Made by a program: the position numbers and the translations under genes
Notes under the pieces: model-generated
Seen by the model: the letters and a program-made list of their open reading frames with translations, nothing else
Databases searched by the model: none
What the model was told of the DNA's origin: nothing
In this document: positions 16,295 through 24,715 of the stretch, one piece after another
How the letters are laid out: the number at the start of each line of letters is the position of its first letter
Numbering within the stretch: position 1 is the first letter of the stretch
Assembly (NCBI RefSeq): GCF_016526145.1
Contig: NZ_JADDUE010000010.1
Coordinates: 124,001 to 188,000 of the forward strand
Direction: 5' to 3'
DNA length: 64,000 nt
DNA from: Saccharopolyspora galaxeae
GTDB lineage: Bacteria > Actinomycetota > Actinomycetes > Mycobacteriales > Pseudonocardiaceae

Positions 16295-16632
16295 CGCCGT
16301 CCTCCCGGCATGTGTGCACGCGGATCCGGTGCCGAGGCAACGCCGCGCTGGGCGTTGCGGACCATCTCGTGATCACCCTGCAGATACGCCCCGACCGCGG
16401 TCGAGGCGCCGCCGATGGCGGACTGGATGCGGGAGAACACGAACTGCATGTCCGGCCCACGTGCCTCGGCGAACCCGGCCAGGGCTTGCCTGATGATCCC
16501 GGACGACGCCTGCCCGGCCGCGCCCTCCATCTCCGAGCGCATCGCGGTCATGTGCCCGTCGAACTCCGAAGCGGTACTCGCGGTACGCGCCAGCACACCG
16601 CGCACCTGCTCCGGGTGAATGTCCCACTCCAC
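16291..16632 (-). CDS. DUF6507-like ESX-associated small protein
   Basis: This 113-residue helical protein begins at GTG (VEWDIHPEQVRGVL), with AGGGGG upstream. The WDI.P..V..VL start and a long helical body fit the DUF6507 type found beside ESX toxins in actinomycetes. An upstream in-frame ATG would add 12 residues without a better ribosome site. It overlaps the toxin start by 4 bases. It may act as a chaperone or partner for the toxin's N-terminal domain, by position only. Confidence 0.75.
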   Translation of the reverse strand: MEWDIHPEQVRGVLARTASTASEFDGHMTAMRSEMEGAAGQASSGIIRQALAGFAEARGPDMQFVFSRIQSAIGGASTAVGAYLQGDHEMVRNAQRGVASAPDPRAHMPGGRR

Positions 16633-16686
16633 GCCTGCAAACCCCCTACGACCAACCAACCCCGACACCGGCCGAACCAGAAGCGG

Positions 16687-16992
16687 TCAGCCGATGCCTT
16701 GCACCGCGGACCGCGCCCGCGAGATGGCGCTGTTGGCGGAGTCGTCGTTCTGGGCCATGGTCTGCTTGAGCAGGTTGATGATCTGGCGGACTTCGGTGGC
16801 CGCGGACTTCCAGCGTTGCTCGACGTGGTGGTAGTCGTCGGAGACGCCGTCGGCCTGGAAGTCGGCCATGGCTGCGGCCACGGCCTGGTCGCGTTGCGAG
16901 ATCACCGATTCCAGGCGTCCGATGATGCCTTGAATGTCGCCTTGGACGGATTGCGAGATGCCGGTGTCGAAGCTGCGCCGGTCCATGCTCAT
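16687..16992 (-). CDS. WXG100/ESAT-6-like protein
   Basis: This 101-residue protein is almost entirely helical, with EQRWKSAATEVRQI at the central turn, a WxS variant of the WXG motif. Proteins of this size form dimers and travel through ESX/type VII secretion. It follows the first ESAT-6-like gene by 16 bases and precedes the DUF6507-like gene, so the operon probably supplies both a small heterodimer and the large toxin. Confidence 0.82.
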   Translation of the reverse strand: MSMDRRSFDTGISQSVQGDIQGIIGRLESVISQRDQAVAAAMADFQADGVSDDYHHVEQRWKSAATEVRQIINLLKQTMAQNDDSANSAISRARSAVQGIG

Positions 16993-17008
16993 GACGATTC
17001 CCCCGGGT

Positions 17009-17341
17009 TCAGCGGGCGCCGAAGCGGGCCGCGTCGAAGTTGGCCGAGCCTTGGTTGGCCGAGGCGTTGTCGGCCATGTCGGTGTCGCCGTGGCCGAACG
17101 AGCGGTCCATGCCGGACTGCCCGCCCAAGATCGCCGACAGCGATCCGTTGAGCTCGCCGGTGATCTCGTCGGCCCGTGCCTTGAACGAGTCGAACGCGGC
17201 CCGTCCGGCCCCGTTGAACTTGCCTTCGAGGGGTTCCGCGGCGGCGATGAGCTGGCGGATCAACGCGCCCAGATCATCGCTGGAACCCTGCGTCTGCTTC
17301 GTCAACGCCGACAACGTCGACGACCCCATGTCGAACTTCAT
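17009..17341 (-). CDS. ESAT-6-like protein, first gene of toxin operon
   Basis: This 110-residue helical protein starts at MKFDMGSSTL, behind GGAGGG. It has the helix-turn-helix pattern of WXG100 proteins, with KFNGAGRAAFDSFKAR at the turn (FNG in place of WXG) and a flexible Gly/Asn-rich C-terminus. It likely pairs with the adjacent 101-residue protein. An in-frame upstream extension of 35 residues is unlikely because it lacks helical character and covers the promoter region. Confidence 0.82.
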   Translation of the reverse strand: MKFDMGSSTLSALTKQTQGSSDDLGALIRQLIAAAEPLEGKFNGAGRAAFDSFKARADEITGELNGSLSAILGGQSGMDRSFGHGDTDMADNASANQGSANFDAARFGAR

Positions 17342-17481
17342 CGACGCCCACCCTCCAACGCGAGAACAACACACCTCGCGAGCACCATAACGATCTGGCA
17401 CGACACCGTGGGCCGGTTGCGCCGACATCGAACTCGGTGCCGCCACTACGGCGGTGCAACGTCACCGAGAAAGAGCAACGT

Positions 17482-18714
17482 TCAGGCGGGCAGCGCGCCG
17501 ATCTCGGGCGAACCGTTGCCGAAGGTCTTGTGCAGGTCGCGGTGCACGACGCGATCACCTGCGCGTTCCAGGTAGCGGCGTCCGCGCCTGGTCCGCCCGA
17601 GCAGGCCGGACTTGACCGAGTTCGCGGCGACGATGCCCGGCACCGCCCATGCCGGAGTCACCGGCAGCTGCAGGTCCCGCATGTCCCGTTTGCCGAGGAA
17701 GTAGCGCAACATGCTCAGCAACCGCAGCCGCGTGTACCGCCCGATCACTCCGCCGAACCTGCCGTGGTCCACGTCGAGCTGCCCCTCGACCAGCGCGGAC
17801 GACAGCGCGGCACCCGCGGGCGTCTGCCCGTCCTGCACGCGCAGGATGTGGTAGTTGAACACGTTCTGCTCGCGTTCGGTGTCGAACAGCCAGTCCTCGT
17901 CGACACCCATCAGCCAGCCCACGTACTTCCACAGGTGCATCACCGCGCGCGACTCCTCGCCGGTCACGACCCAGCCGAGTGCACGCACGCCGAGCAGCAG
18001 CGTGCTGTTGAACAGGCCGAGGGTGGATGCCTGGTCGGTCTGGTTGATCGGCAGGCCCCAGCGCTGCACGTCCCACCGGCCGTTGCGCTCGAAGCGGTCG
18101 TTGACCAGGGCGTGCATCGCGCGGACGTGGACGGTGAGCTTGAATCCCTCGCCGTCGCGGTGCATCGCGCCGGGCTGAGTCACGGCGACGGCCCACTTCT
18201 TGGTCTCGCCGAGCCTGCGCAGCGCGGTGGAGCCGGTGAGACCACCGGTTTCCACCAGCAGGTCCGCGGGCCCGCCGAACCGGTAGCCGCCGATCAGCGC
18301 CAACTGCAGCAGCACGTCACCGGTGGTGCGGCCCATCCGGCGCACCGTGCGGGCGCCGCGTTCCAGCAGGTCGAAGTCGACCCAGTCGGGAACCTGATCG
18401 ACCTCGGCGAAGAACTTCCGCAGCGGTTCGGGCGCGTCGGGCACGCTCTCGATGCCGTGCTCGAGCGCCTGGTGGAACTGCGCCATCCGCACGCGCTCGC
18501 CGTCGGCGCGGTCCCGCCGCATCGCCCGGACCAGCTGCGCGCCGAGTTCGTCGCGGCTGTACATCCGCCGGCCGATCCGGTCGATCAGGTCCTCGTCCAG
18601 CGAACGCACCCGCGCGACCAGCCGCAGAACGCGGCCGATCCGCCTGCCGCGCTCGGGTGCACCGAAGAACCGGCTCGGGTACGGAGGAGCGTCGTGCGCT
18701 GCCTGTGCCACCAT
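17482..18714 (-). CDS. MpaB/Lcp-like (DUF2236) heme oxygenase
   Basis: This protein of about 410 residues belongs to the family of latex clearing protein Lcp and MpaB. The core RRLGETKKWAVAVTQPGAM, then KLTVHVRAMHAL, places basic residues and histidines where Lcp proteins bind heme b. LPINQTDQ and the long helical C-terminal part also fit. Lcp enzymes cut polyisoprene to aldehyde and ketone oligomers. No Tat or Sec signal is visible, so this copy looks cytoplasmic; rubber need not be the substrate. A divergent TetR gene and a palindrome lie at its 5' side. Confidence 0.78.
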   Translation of the reverse strand: MVAQAAHDAPPYPSRFFGAPERGRRIGRVLRLVARVRSLDEDLIDRIGRRMYSRDELGAQLVRAMRRDRADGERVRMAQFHQALEHGIESVPDAPEPLRKFFAEVDQVPDWVDFDLLERGARTVRRMGRTTGDVLLQLALIGGYRFGGPADLLVETGGLTGSTALRRLGETKKWAVAVTQPGAMHRDGEGFKLTVHVRAMHALVNDRFERNGRWDVQRWGLPINQTDQASTLGLFNSTLLLGVRALGWVVTGEESRAVMHLWKYVGWLMGVDEDWLFDTEREQNVFNYHILRVQDGQTPAGAALSSALVEGQLDVDHGRFGGVIGRYTRLRLLSMLRYFLGKRDMRDLQLPVTPAWAVPGIVAANSVKSGLLGRTRRGRRYLERAGDRVVHRDLHKTFGNGSPEIGALPA

Positions 18715-18728
18715 GCGTAGGATGCTGA

Positions 18729-18746
18729 CACGAATGATCATTCGCG
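18729..18746. promoter_or_regulatory. Perfect palindrome between Lcp-like gene and TetR gene
   Basis: CGAATGATCATTCG (18731-18744) is a perfect 14-base palindrome placed between the divergent oxygenase and TetR starts. It is a good candidate for the TetR operator. A near-identical copy (CACGAATGATCGTTC) lies at 30403-30417 upstream of the aldehyde oxidoreductase operon. Confidence 0.6.
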
Positions 18747-18759
18747 TTCAATTCGCGTT

Positions 18760-19404
18760 ATGGGGACGCGGATGACGGCCCGGCCGCGCGGGCAGGTGCG
18801 CCGCGAACCGAGCCAGCAGCGCTCCCGCGCGATGGTCGAGCGGATCATCACCGCCGGGCACGCTGTGCTGCTGGAACACGGCTACGAGCGGGCCAGCACC
18901 GGGCGCATCGCAGCCGCGGCCGGCATCAGCCCGGGCTCGCTGTACCAGTACTTCCCGGACAAGCACGCGGTGCTGACGCAGGTGATCGACCGCTACACCG
19001 ATCGGCTGCGGACTCGCATTTCACGCGCGTTCGTGCAGAACCTCGCGGCGCCCTCCCCGGCGGAGAGCGTGCGCGGCAGCGTGAACGCCCTGCTGGACGC
19101 CTTCGAGGCGAACGCGGGCCTGATCCGGGTGCTCTACGAACAGTTGCCGCCGACCGCGGACACCCACCGGGCCGAGTTCAAGCACCGCATCGACGAGCTG
19201 GTGACCACGGCGCTGCTGCTGCACGACCGCGGGCGCAGCGGCGAACCGATCGACGCGATCGCCTGGGTGCTGGTGCGCACCGTCGAGAACCTCACGATCA
19301 GCTACGTGCTGGACCCGCCGCCGCTCGGGCGCGAGACCGTGGTCGACGAACTCACCCGGCTCATCACCGGGTACCTCGCCGACCGGATCGGGCGCGCGGG
19401 ATGA
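18760..19404 (+). CDS. TetR-family regulator next to Lcp-like gene
   Basis: This protein of about 214 residues has the TetR helix-turn-helix STGRIAAAAGISPGSLYQYF, followed by PDKHAVL (about residues 45-72). It is divergent from the Lcp-like oxygenase, as lcp regulators often are. The start may be 18760 or the ATG at 18772, which has GGGGACG ahead. Its last codons overlap an ATG that leads into thiM in an ATGA junction. It probably represses the oxygenase and itself through the palindrome at 18731-18744. Confidence 0.88.
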   Translation: MGTRMTARPRGQVRREPSQQRSRAMVERIITAGHAVLLEHGYERASTGRIAAAAGISPGSLYQYFPDKHAVLTQVIDRYTDRLRTRISRAFVQNLAAPSPAESVRGSVNALLDAFEANAGLIRVLYEQLPPTADTHRAEFKHRIDELVTTALLLHDRGRSGEPIDAIAWVLVRTVENLTISYVLDPPPLGRETVVDELTRLITGYLADRIGRAG

Positions 19405-19442
19405 TCAACCGTCCGATGTGCAACTGCGCAGAAAGGCCGACC

Positions 19443-20264
19443 ATGCCGACGATTCCGGACCCCGAGGCCGTCGCGGGCGCGCTCGCGCGGCTGCGCGAGC
19501 GGACTCCGCTGGTGCATTCGCTGACCAATGTGGTCTCCGCGAACGTGCTCACCAACGCGTTGCTGGCGGCCGGAGCCACCAACGCGATCATCGACAATCC
19601 GCGCGAAGCCGGGGAATTCGCGCGGATCGCGGACGCCGTGCTGATCAACCTCGGAACCCCGGACGACGAGCAGGCCCGCGCGTTCACCGCGGCTGCGGAA
19701 TCCGCGCATGCGGCCGGGCATCCGTGGGTGCTGGATCCCGTGGGCGTCGGCGGCCTGTCGTGGCGCACCGAACTCGCCGGTGGGCTGCTCGCGCATCGGC
19801 CGACGGCGATCCGCGGGAATCCTTCGGAGATCGCGGCCGTGGCGGGGTTGGAAAGCACCTCCCGCGGTGTCGACAGCGCTTCCGATGCGGCCGAGTCGGT
19901 ACCGGCGGCACGAACGTTGCTGGAGGTCAGCGAAGTCGTTTCCGCTTCGGGGCCGATCGACTACATCACCGGGCGCACCGCGGACGGGATCGCGACGGCG
20001 CGGGTGCACGGCGGCAGCGAGTGGCTGCCGAAGATCACCGCCACGGGGTGCGCGCTCGGAGCGCTCGGGGCGGCTTACCTCGCGGTGGCGGAGCCGTTCA
20101 CCGGGATCGTGGCCGCACACGCGCACTTCTCGGTCGCCGCGGAGTTCGCTGAGCCGCACGCGAACGGACCGGGCACGTTCGTCCCGGCGTTCCTCGACGC
20201 GCTGGCGGCCGTCGGCCCGGACGACCTGCGCGCGCATGCGCGGATCGACAGCGCCGAGCACTGA
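19443..20264 (+). CDS. thiM: Hydroxyethylthiazole kinase ThiM
   Basis: This protein of about 273 residues phosphorylates the thiazole alcohol THZ for thiamine salvage. VHSLTNVVSANVLTNALLA, GATNAIID, LDPVGVG, RGNPSEI and TATGCALG (with the conserved Cys) are family motifs. The start MPTIPDP follows GAAAGG; an in-frame ATG at 19401 overlaps the tetR stop. I see no TPP riboswitch ahead of it. The pairing with the TetR gene is probably positional only. Confidence 0.93.
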   Translation: MPTIPDPEAVAGALARLRERTPLVHSLTNVVSANVLTNALLAAGATNAIIDNPREAGEFARIADAVLINLGTPDDEQARAFTAAAESAHAAGHPWVLDPVGVGGLSWRTELAGGLLAHRPTAIRGNPSEIAAVAGLESTSRGVDSASDAAESVPAARTLLEVSEVVSASGPIDYITGRTADGIATARVHGGSEWLPKITATGCALGALGAAYLAVAEPFTGIVAAHAHFSVAAEFAEPHANGPGTFVPAFLDALAAVGPDDLRAHARIDSAEH

Positions 20265-20269
20265 TCGCA

Positions 20270-20318
20270 GCGAACGGACCGTTGGTCCCAATGGATTTGG
20301 ACGAACGGGCCGTTCACC
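20270..20318. repeat. Intergenic palindromic repeat, copy 1
   Basis: Two arms of about 23 bases, GCGAACGGACCG... and its near-complement ending ...CGGGCCGTTCACC, meet at a 2-base centre with four mismatches. It begins 5 bases after the thiM stop. Related copies lie at 25793, 25896, 48718 and 59863. As RNA it would form a long hairpin and could end thiM transcription. The rest of 20319-20472 holds only the presumed promoter of the next gene. Confidence 0.8.
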
Positions 20319-20472
20319 CACGACTGCGGGCGGGTGTGCGCAGGTCACCGGTGTATGTGTGGTCAGGGCGCGGGAATGGGAAAAACGCGTTCGACCGGGT
20401 GCCACCGGATGGCAACCCCGCTCGGCGCGGCGGCGTCCTCCGGACGACGATGTTCGTGAGTTTGGAGGAAAG

Positions 20473-21198
20473 ATGCGCTATTCCGGTCTGTTGTTGGCAG
20501 CCGCGCTGCCGCTCGCGGTCGCCGCGCCCGCGCAAGCAGCGGACGCCGGAACCGGGACGGTCTCGGGGAAGTACTTCATGGACCGCAACGGCGACGGGCA
20601 GCAGCAGGCGGACGAACCGGGTCCGCACGCCGGGTTCGTCGAACTGCTGACGACCGACGGCAGGCAGGTCGCGCACGGGAGTCCCGACGAGCAGGGATTC
20701 TACGAGTTCGGCGACGTCGCCCCGGGTGACTACCAGGTCCGGTTCAACGAGGGCGGGTTCCTGCCCACCACCCCGAACAACGTGCCGGTGAGCGTCCAGG
20801 ACGGTGGCACCGCGCAGGCCGACTTCGGAATGCAGGGCGGGGAGATCTCCGGCATGGCGTGGGAGGACAGCAACGGCGACGGGCAGCGGCAGCAGGGCGA
20901 GCCGCCGATCGCCGGGGTGGAGATCACGAGCATCGACGGGGCGCAATACCGCGCCACCACCGGCGAAGACGGCACTTACCGCATCGCGGACGCTTGGATC
21001 AACAAGGATTACCGGCTGACCTTCCAGCCGCGCGAGGGCATGATGTTCGCGCCGCCGCGGGTCGGTGCGCCGGAGACCGACTCCGATGTGATCGACGCCG
21101 ACGACGGCAGTGCCGAGGCGTCGGTCTGGGTCGGCAAGCCCGGTTTCATCATCAACGCGCACAACATCGACGCCGGTTACGTTCCGCCGCGCGGTTGA
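20473..21198 (+). CDS. Secreted Sdr/B-type (carboxypeptidase-regulatory-like) repeat protein
   Basis: This 241-residue protein starts after GGAGGAA. It has a Sec signal peptide (MRYSGLLLAAALPLAVAAP, cut near AQA-AD) and two tandem beta-sandwich repeats. Each starts with G....D.NGDGQ...E and contains Y.F.DVAPGDYQV or YRIADAWINKDYRL-like strands. These match SdrD B-type or prealbumin-like domains, which bind calcium through DxNxDG loops. There is no LPXTG tail or transmembrane anchor, so it should be released. The function is unknown. Confidence 0.82.
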   Translation: MRYSGLLLAAALPLAVAAPAQAADAGTGTVSGKYFMDRNGDGQQQADEPGPHAGFVELLTTDGRQVAHGSPDEQGFYEFGDVAPGDYQVRFNEGGFLPTTPNNVPVSVQDGGTAQADFGMQGGEISGMAWEDSNGDGQRQQGEPPIAGVEITSIDGAQYRATTGEDGTYRIADAWINKDYRLTFQPREGMMFAPPRVGAPETDSDVIDADDGSAEASVWVGKPGFIINAHNIDAGYVPPRG

Positions 21199-21240
21199 GC
21201 CGAATTCGCGCCGTTCGCGGCGCTGCCGGGGCGCGGGGGA

Positions 21241-21281
21241 CGGTGGCGCGTGCGGGTGTTGCTCGCCCGCACGCGCCACCG
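21241..21281. terminator. Bidirectional 16-bp hairpin
   Basis: A perfect 16-base stem, CGGTGGCGCGTGCGGG with its complement, encloses a 9-base loop and is followed by CTTT. It lies between the convergent Sdr/B-type gene and the GH97 gene and would stop transcription from both. Confidence 0.85.
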
Positions 21282-21287
21282 CTTTGA

Positions 21288-23426
21288 TCACTTGTACGGC
21301 TGCAAGGCCGCCGTGTCCTCATCGGACGCCGGAACGATCCGGATCGCGTGCCCGCCGCCGCGCGCGAGTTCGGCGCGCACGACGGTCCCGGCATGAACCA
21401 GGAACCGATCGACGCGGACCGCGTTCGGGTTGGTGTCCAAATCGGTCTCCGGCGCGTCCGCGTAGACGTGCGCGACGAAGGCTCCCGCACCGAGGAAGTG
21501 CAGCGGAACCTCCAGCGTCCGGGCCTGCTCGTCGGTCAGCGAGCCGACGAACCAGCTCTGCCCGCTGCGCCGCGCCATGGTGAGGAAGTCGCCGATTTCG
21601 CCCTGCACCACGCGGGTTTCGTCCCAGCTGACCGGAACTTCGCGCAGGAACTCGAACTCCGGCGTGCCCTCGTAGTGCTCCGGCACGTCCGAGAGCTGCT
21701 GAAGCCCGCTCAGCAGCACCGGGTACAGCGCGATCTGGTGCGCCCTGGTGGTGTGCACGCGGGTGCCGTCGTTGTCGCTGCCGTGGTCGTCGTCCGGGCT
21801 CTGCTCCGGGAACCAGGTGATGTCGAAGATCCCCGGCGTGTAGTCGAACGGACCGGCCAGCATGACCGTGAACGGCAGGATGAGGGTGTGCTCCGGCGGG
21901 TTGCCCTGCGACCAGGCGTCGTACTCGATGCCGCGCGCACCTTCGCGGGAGACGAAGTTCGGGAAGGTGCGCTCGATCCCGGTGCCCTTGATCGGCTCGT
22001 GCGCGTTGATCATCAGCCGGTGCTTCGCGGCCTTGTGGATCACGCGCTGGTAGTGGTTCACCATCGACTGGTCGTGGTGGTAGTGCGGCCCGATGTCCCC
22101 GGCGTAGCCGGTTTTCACGCCCGGCAGGCCCAGTTCCTCGTACAGCGCGAAGGCTTCGTCGATCTGCCGCTCGTAGTTGTCGATGCGGCCGCCGGTCTCG
22201 TTGTGCGCCAGGAAGTTCACCCCGCGCTCGCGGGCGTAGTCGACGACCCGGCGCAGGTCGAACTGGTCGTTGGGACGGATGAAGTCCTGGGCGCCGAAGT
22301 CGCCACCGGTCGTCCACCCCTTGTTCCAGCCTTCGGCCAGCACGTACGGAATCCCGTTCGCCGCGGCGAAATCGATGCACCGCATGGTGTTCTCGGTGGT
22401 GGCGCCGAGGTCCGGACCCTCGATCCAGGTGTTGCGCCCCTTGTGGATCTCCCACCACACGCCGACGAACTTGCCGGGCGCGATCCACGAGGTGTCCTCG
22501 ATCGCGCAAGGCTCGTTGAGGTTGAGCACCAGCGGCGACTCGATCAGCTCACCGGCGCTGCGCCCGAGCAGGAAAGCCCGCCACGGCGTGGGAAACGGGG
22601 CGCGCAGGATCGCCTTGCGGCGGCCCTCGCCCTTGCGCGGGACGAGCGCGCAACGCAGGCTCGGCCCGCCGTCGATCTTGGTCAGGGTCATCCCCGGGTA
22701 GTTGAACAGCGCGGCCTCGTGCACCGCCAGGTAGCAGTCCTCGGCGATCCGCACGGTCAGCGGCGTGGCCACGTCGCCGATGTGCTCGCCTTCCTCGTCC
22801 CGCGGCTCCTGCCACTCGTGCAGCCCGCCGGCCGCGGTCAGCGGAGTCTCGGTGTGCAGGTACTCCACCGAGTCGTAGTTCGCCGGGCTGGACCAGGCCG
22901 TGTGGTCGTCGGTGAAGCGGAACTCGGTGAGCTCGTCGAAGACCTCGAAGTCGCCCAGGTTGGGCTGCTGCGGGAACACGTAGCGGAACCCGGCACCGTC
23001 GTCGAAGACGCGGAATTCGATGTCCAGCAACCGGTCGGTCCCGGTCTCGCGCAACCGCACGACGGTGCTGTTGCAGTGGCTGCGCACTTCAGCGGCCGAG
23101 CCCCACGTCGGCTGCCACGTCTCGTCGAGCTCGTCGTGGTGGGTGCCCAGGAGTTCGGCAGAGTCGCCTAATCGTGAGCCGTCGCCCAACTCGAAACCCA
23201 TGGCCGACCAGTCGAGCACCGTCCGGGCGCCGCTGGTGATCGAGTACTGCGGTTTTCCTTGCTGCAAGCGGAAGTGCGCCTGCACGAGCCCGCCGGGTGC
23301 GGCGGTCGTGATCGGCGCCCCGGAGGCCTCCGCGGCCGTTGCGGGGCTCCAGCTGACCGCGGTCATCCCGGCGGCGATGCCCGCCGCCTTGCCGAACGTG
23401 CGCCGGTCGATCCGATACCTGGACAT
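21288..23426 (-). CDS. Glycoside hydrolase family 97 protein, Tat-exported
   Basis: This 712-residue protein starts at MSRYRIDRRTFG behind GAAGGAG. A twin-arginine signal (RRTFGKAAGIAAG) precedes the N-terminal beta-sandwich (LVQAHFRLQQGKPQYSI). The catalytic barrel carries WWEIHKGRNTW, YVLAEGWNKGW, GVKTGYAGD, INAHEPIKGTG, SREGARGIEYDAW and ILPFTVMLAGPFDYTPGIFD, the GH97 signature. GH97 enzymes are alpha-glucosidases or alpha-galactosidases; the HEP and REGARG motifs favour the inverting alpha-glucosidase type, with low certainty. The MFS transporter upstream and the LacI gene suggest uptake and use of an oligosaccharide. Confidence 0.9.
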   Translation of the reverse strand: MSRYRIDRRTFGKAAGIAAGMTAVSWSPATAAEASGAPITTAAPGGLVQAHFRLQQGKPQYSITSGARTVLDWSAMGFELGDGSRLGDSAELLGTHHDELDETWQPTWGSAAEVRSHCNSTVVRLRETGTDRLLDIEFRVFDDGAGFRYVFPQQPNLGDFEVFDELTEFRFTDDHTAWSSPANYDSVEYLHTETPLTAAGGLHEWQEPRDEEGEHIGDVATPLTVRIAEDCYLAVHEAALFNYPGMTLTKIDGGPSLRCALVPRKGEGRRKAILRAPFPTPWRAFLLGRSAGELIESPLVLNLNEPCAIEDTSWIAPGKFVGVWWEIHKGRNTWIEGPDLGATTENTMRCIDFAAANGIPYVLAEGWNKGWTTGGDFGAQDFIRPNDQFDLRRVVDYARERGVNFLAHNETGGRIDNYERQIDEAFALYEELGLPGVKTGYAGDIGPHYHHDQSMVNHYQRVIHKAAKHRLMINAHEPIKGTGIERTFPNFVSREGARGIEYDAWSQGNPPEHTLILPFTVMLAGPFDYTPGIFDITWFPEQSPDDDHGSDNDGTRVHTTRAHQIALYPVLLSGLQQLSDVPEHYEGTPEFEFLREVPVSWDETRVVQGEIGDFLTMARRSGQSWFVGSLTDEQARTLEVPLHFLGAGAFVAHVYADAPETDLDTNPNAVRVDRFLVHAGTVVRAELARGGGHAIRIVPASDEDTAALQPYK

Positions 23427-23454
23427 GCGACTCCTTCGTCGTTCCATCGGGAGG

Positions 23455-24636
23455 TCAACGTCGCGGCGGTTCGGCCGCGGGCACGGCCATCGCCGAAGGC
23501 ACCAGCAGCACCGCGACCACCAGCAGCGAGTGCAGCGTGCCGAAGTGGTCGCCGAGGTAGCCGAGCAGCGGCGGCCCGGCCAGGAACGCGGTGTAGCCGA
23601 TCGTGGAGACCACGCTGACCCGCGCGGCGGCCCGCTCCGGGTCGTCGGCGGCGGCGCTCATGCCGACCGGGAAGCCCAGCGAGGCACCCAGCCCCCAGAT
23701 CGCCGCGCCCAGCACCGCCAGCGGCAGCCACGGCGCGAACACCACCAGCAGCACTCCGACCAGCGCGGTGGCCATGGTCGCCCAGATCACCGGCTGCCTG
23801 CCGAAGCGGTCCAGCAGGCCGGTGCCGAGGGTGCGGCCCGCGGTCATCGCGCTCAGGAACACCGCGAAACCGACCGCGCCGAGCCAGGCGGGCGCGTCGT
23901 AGCCGTCCACCAGCGCCACCGCGAGCCAGTCGTTGGCGGTGCCTTCGGTCAGCGCCAGCGCCAGCACCATCAGCCCGATGACCAGCGTCCGCGGCTCGAT
24001 CCACGCGCGCATCGACGGCCGGGAACCGGACTGCTGCTCGGAGTGCGCGGGCAGGAATCCCGGCGCGGCGCTCGCGGCCGAAGCGGCCGCGAAGATCGCG
24101 GCGATGATCAGGTGCACCCACAGCGGCACGCCGACGGCCGCCGCGGCCGCTCCGACCATCGCGCCCACGACGGTGCCGAAGCTGAACATGGCGTGGAACC
24201 GCGGCATGATCGTGCGCCCGAGCCCGTGCTCCACGGCCGCGCCCTCGACGTTCATCGCCACGTCCCACACGCCGATGCCCAGTCCGAACACCACCAGCCC
24301 CAGACCGGTGAGCCAGTACTGGCCTGCGGCCGCCGCGATCCCCGCCCCGGCGAGGCCGAACGCGTTGACCACCGCGGCGCCGGTGACGGTCGAGGTCGCA
24401 CCGAACCGGCGGACCAGCGCACCCGCCAGCGGCATGGCAGCCAGCGAGCCCAGCGAGATGCCCAGCAGCAGTCCGCCGAGCTGGCCGGGCGCGATGCCCA
24501 GCGCGTCGCGCGCTTCGGGGATGCGCGCGGTCCAGCTCGCCATCGCGAACCCGTTGAAGGCGAACACGGCCGCGACCGCGTTGCGGGCGCGCAGGACGGT
24601 CGGCCGGGTGGCTCGGGATTGCACGGGCACAGACAT
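23455..24636 (-). CDS. MFS transporter, YbjJ/fucose-permease-like
   Basis: This 393-residue membrane protein has about 12 hydrophobic segments. The start region (NAVAAVFAFNGFAMASWTARIPEARDALG) and GIGVWDVAMNVEG match MFS permeases of the YbjJ type. It lies 28 bases upstream of the GH97 start on the same strand. A LacI gene is divergent with a probable operator between them. It may import a sugar released by the GH97 enzyme or export a related compound. Confidence 0.82.
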   Translation of the reverse strand: MSVPVQSRATRPTVLRARNAVAAVFAFNGFAMASWTARIPEARDALGIAPGQLGGLLLGISLGSLAAMPLAGALVRRFGATSTVTGAAVVNAFGLAGAGIAAAAGQYWLTGLGLVVFGLGIGVWDVAMNVEGAAVEHGLGRTIMPRFHAMFSFGTVVGAMVGAAAAAVGVPLWVHLIIAAIFAAASAASAAPGFLPAHSEQQSGSRPSMRAWIEPRTLVIGLMVLALALTEGTANDWLAVALVDGYDAPAWLGAVGFAVFLSAMTAGRTLGTGLLDRFGRQPVIWATMATALVGVLLVVFAPWLPLAVLGAAIWGLGASLGFPVGMSAAADDPERAAARVSVVSTIGYTAFLAGPPLLGYLGDHFGTLHSLLVVAVLLVPSAMAVPAAEPPRR

Positions 24637-24646
24637 CCCTCACGGA

Positions 24647-24660
24647 TCGAAACGATTCGA
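24647..24660. promoter_or_regulatory. Probable LacI-family operator
   Basis: TCGAAACGATTCGA is a palindrome with one mismatched pair around a central CG, the usual form of LacI-family sites. It lies between the divergent MFS and LacI starts, 11 bases from the MFS start codon. Confidence 0.55.
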
Positions 24661-24715
24661 CCAAGATCCGGCCGATAGTATTCAGCCGGTCACCGCACCG
24701 GTCAAGGGAGAGCGC

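Noticed and set aside
19401-19442. TPP riboswitch ahead of thiM
   Set aside because: The space between the TetR stop and thiM is only 38 bases and lacks the conserved TPP-aptamer segments.
21348-23171. Open frame of about 600 codons on the plus strand opposite the GH97 gene
   Set aside because: High GC in third positions keeps the opposite strand open; the translation is Arg/Val/Ala-rich with no domain, while the minus strand has clear GH97 motifs.
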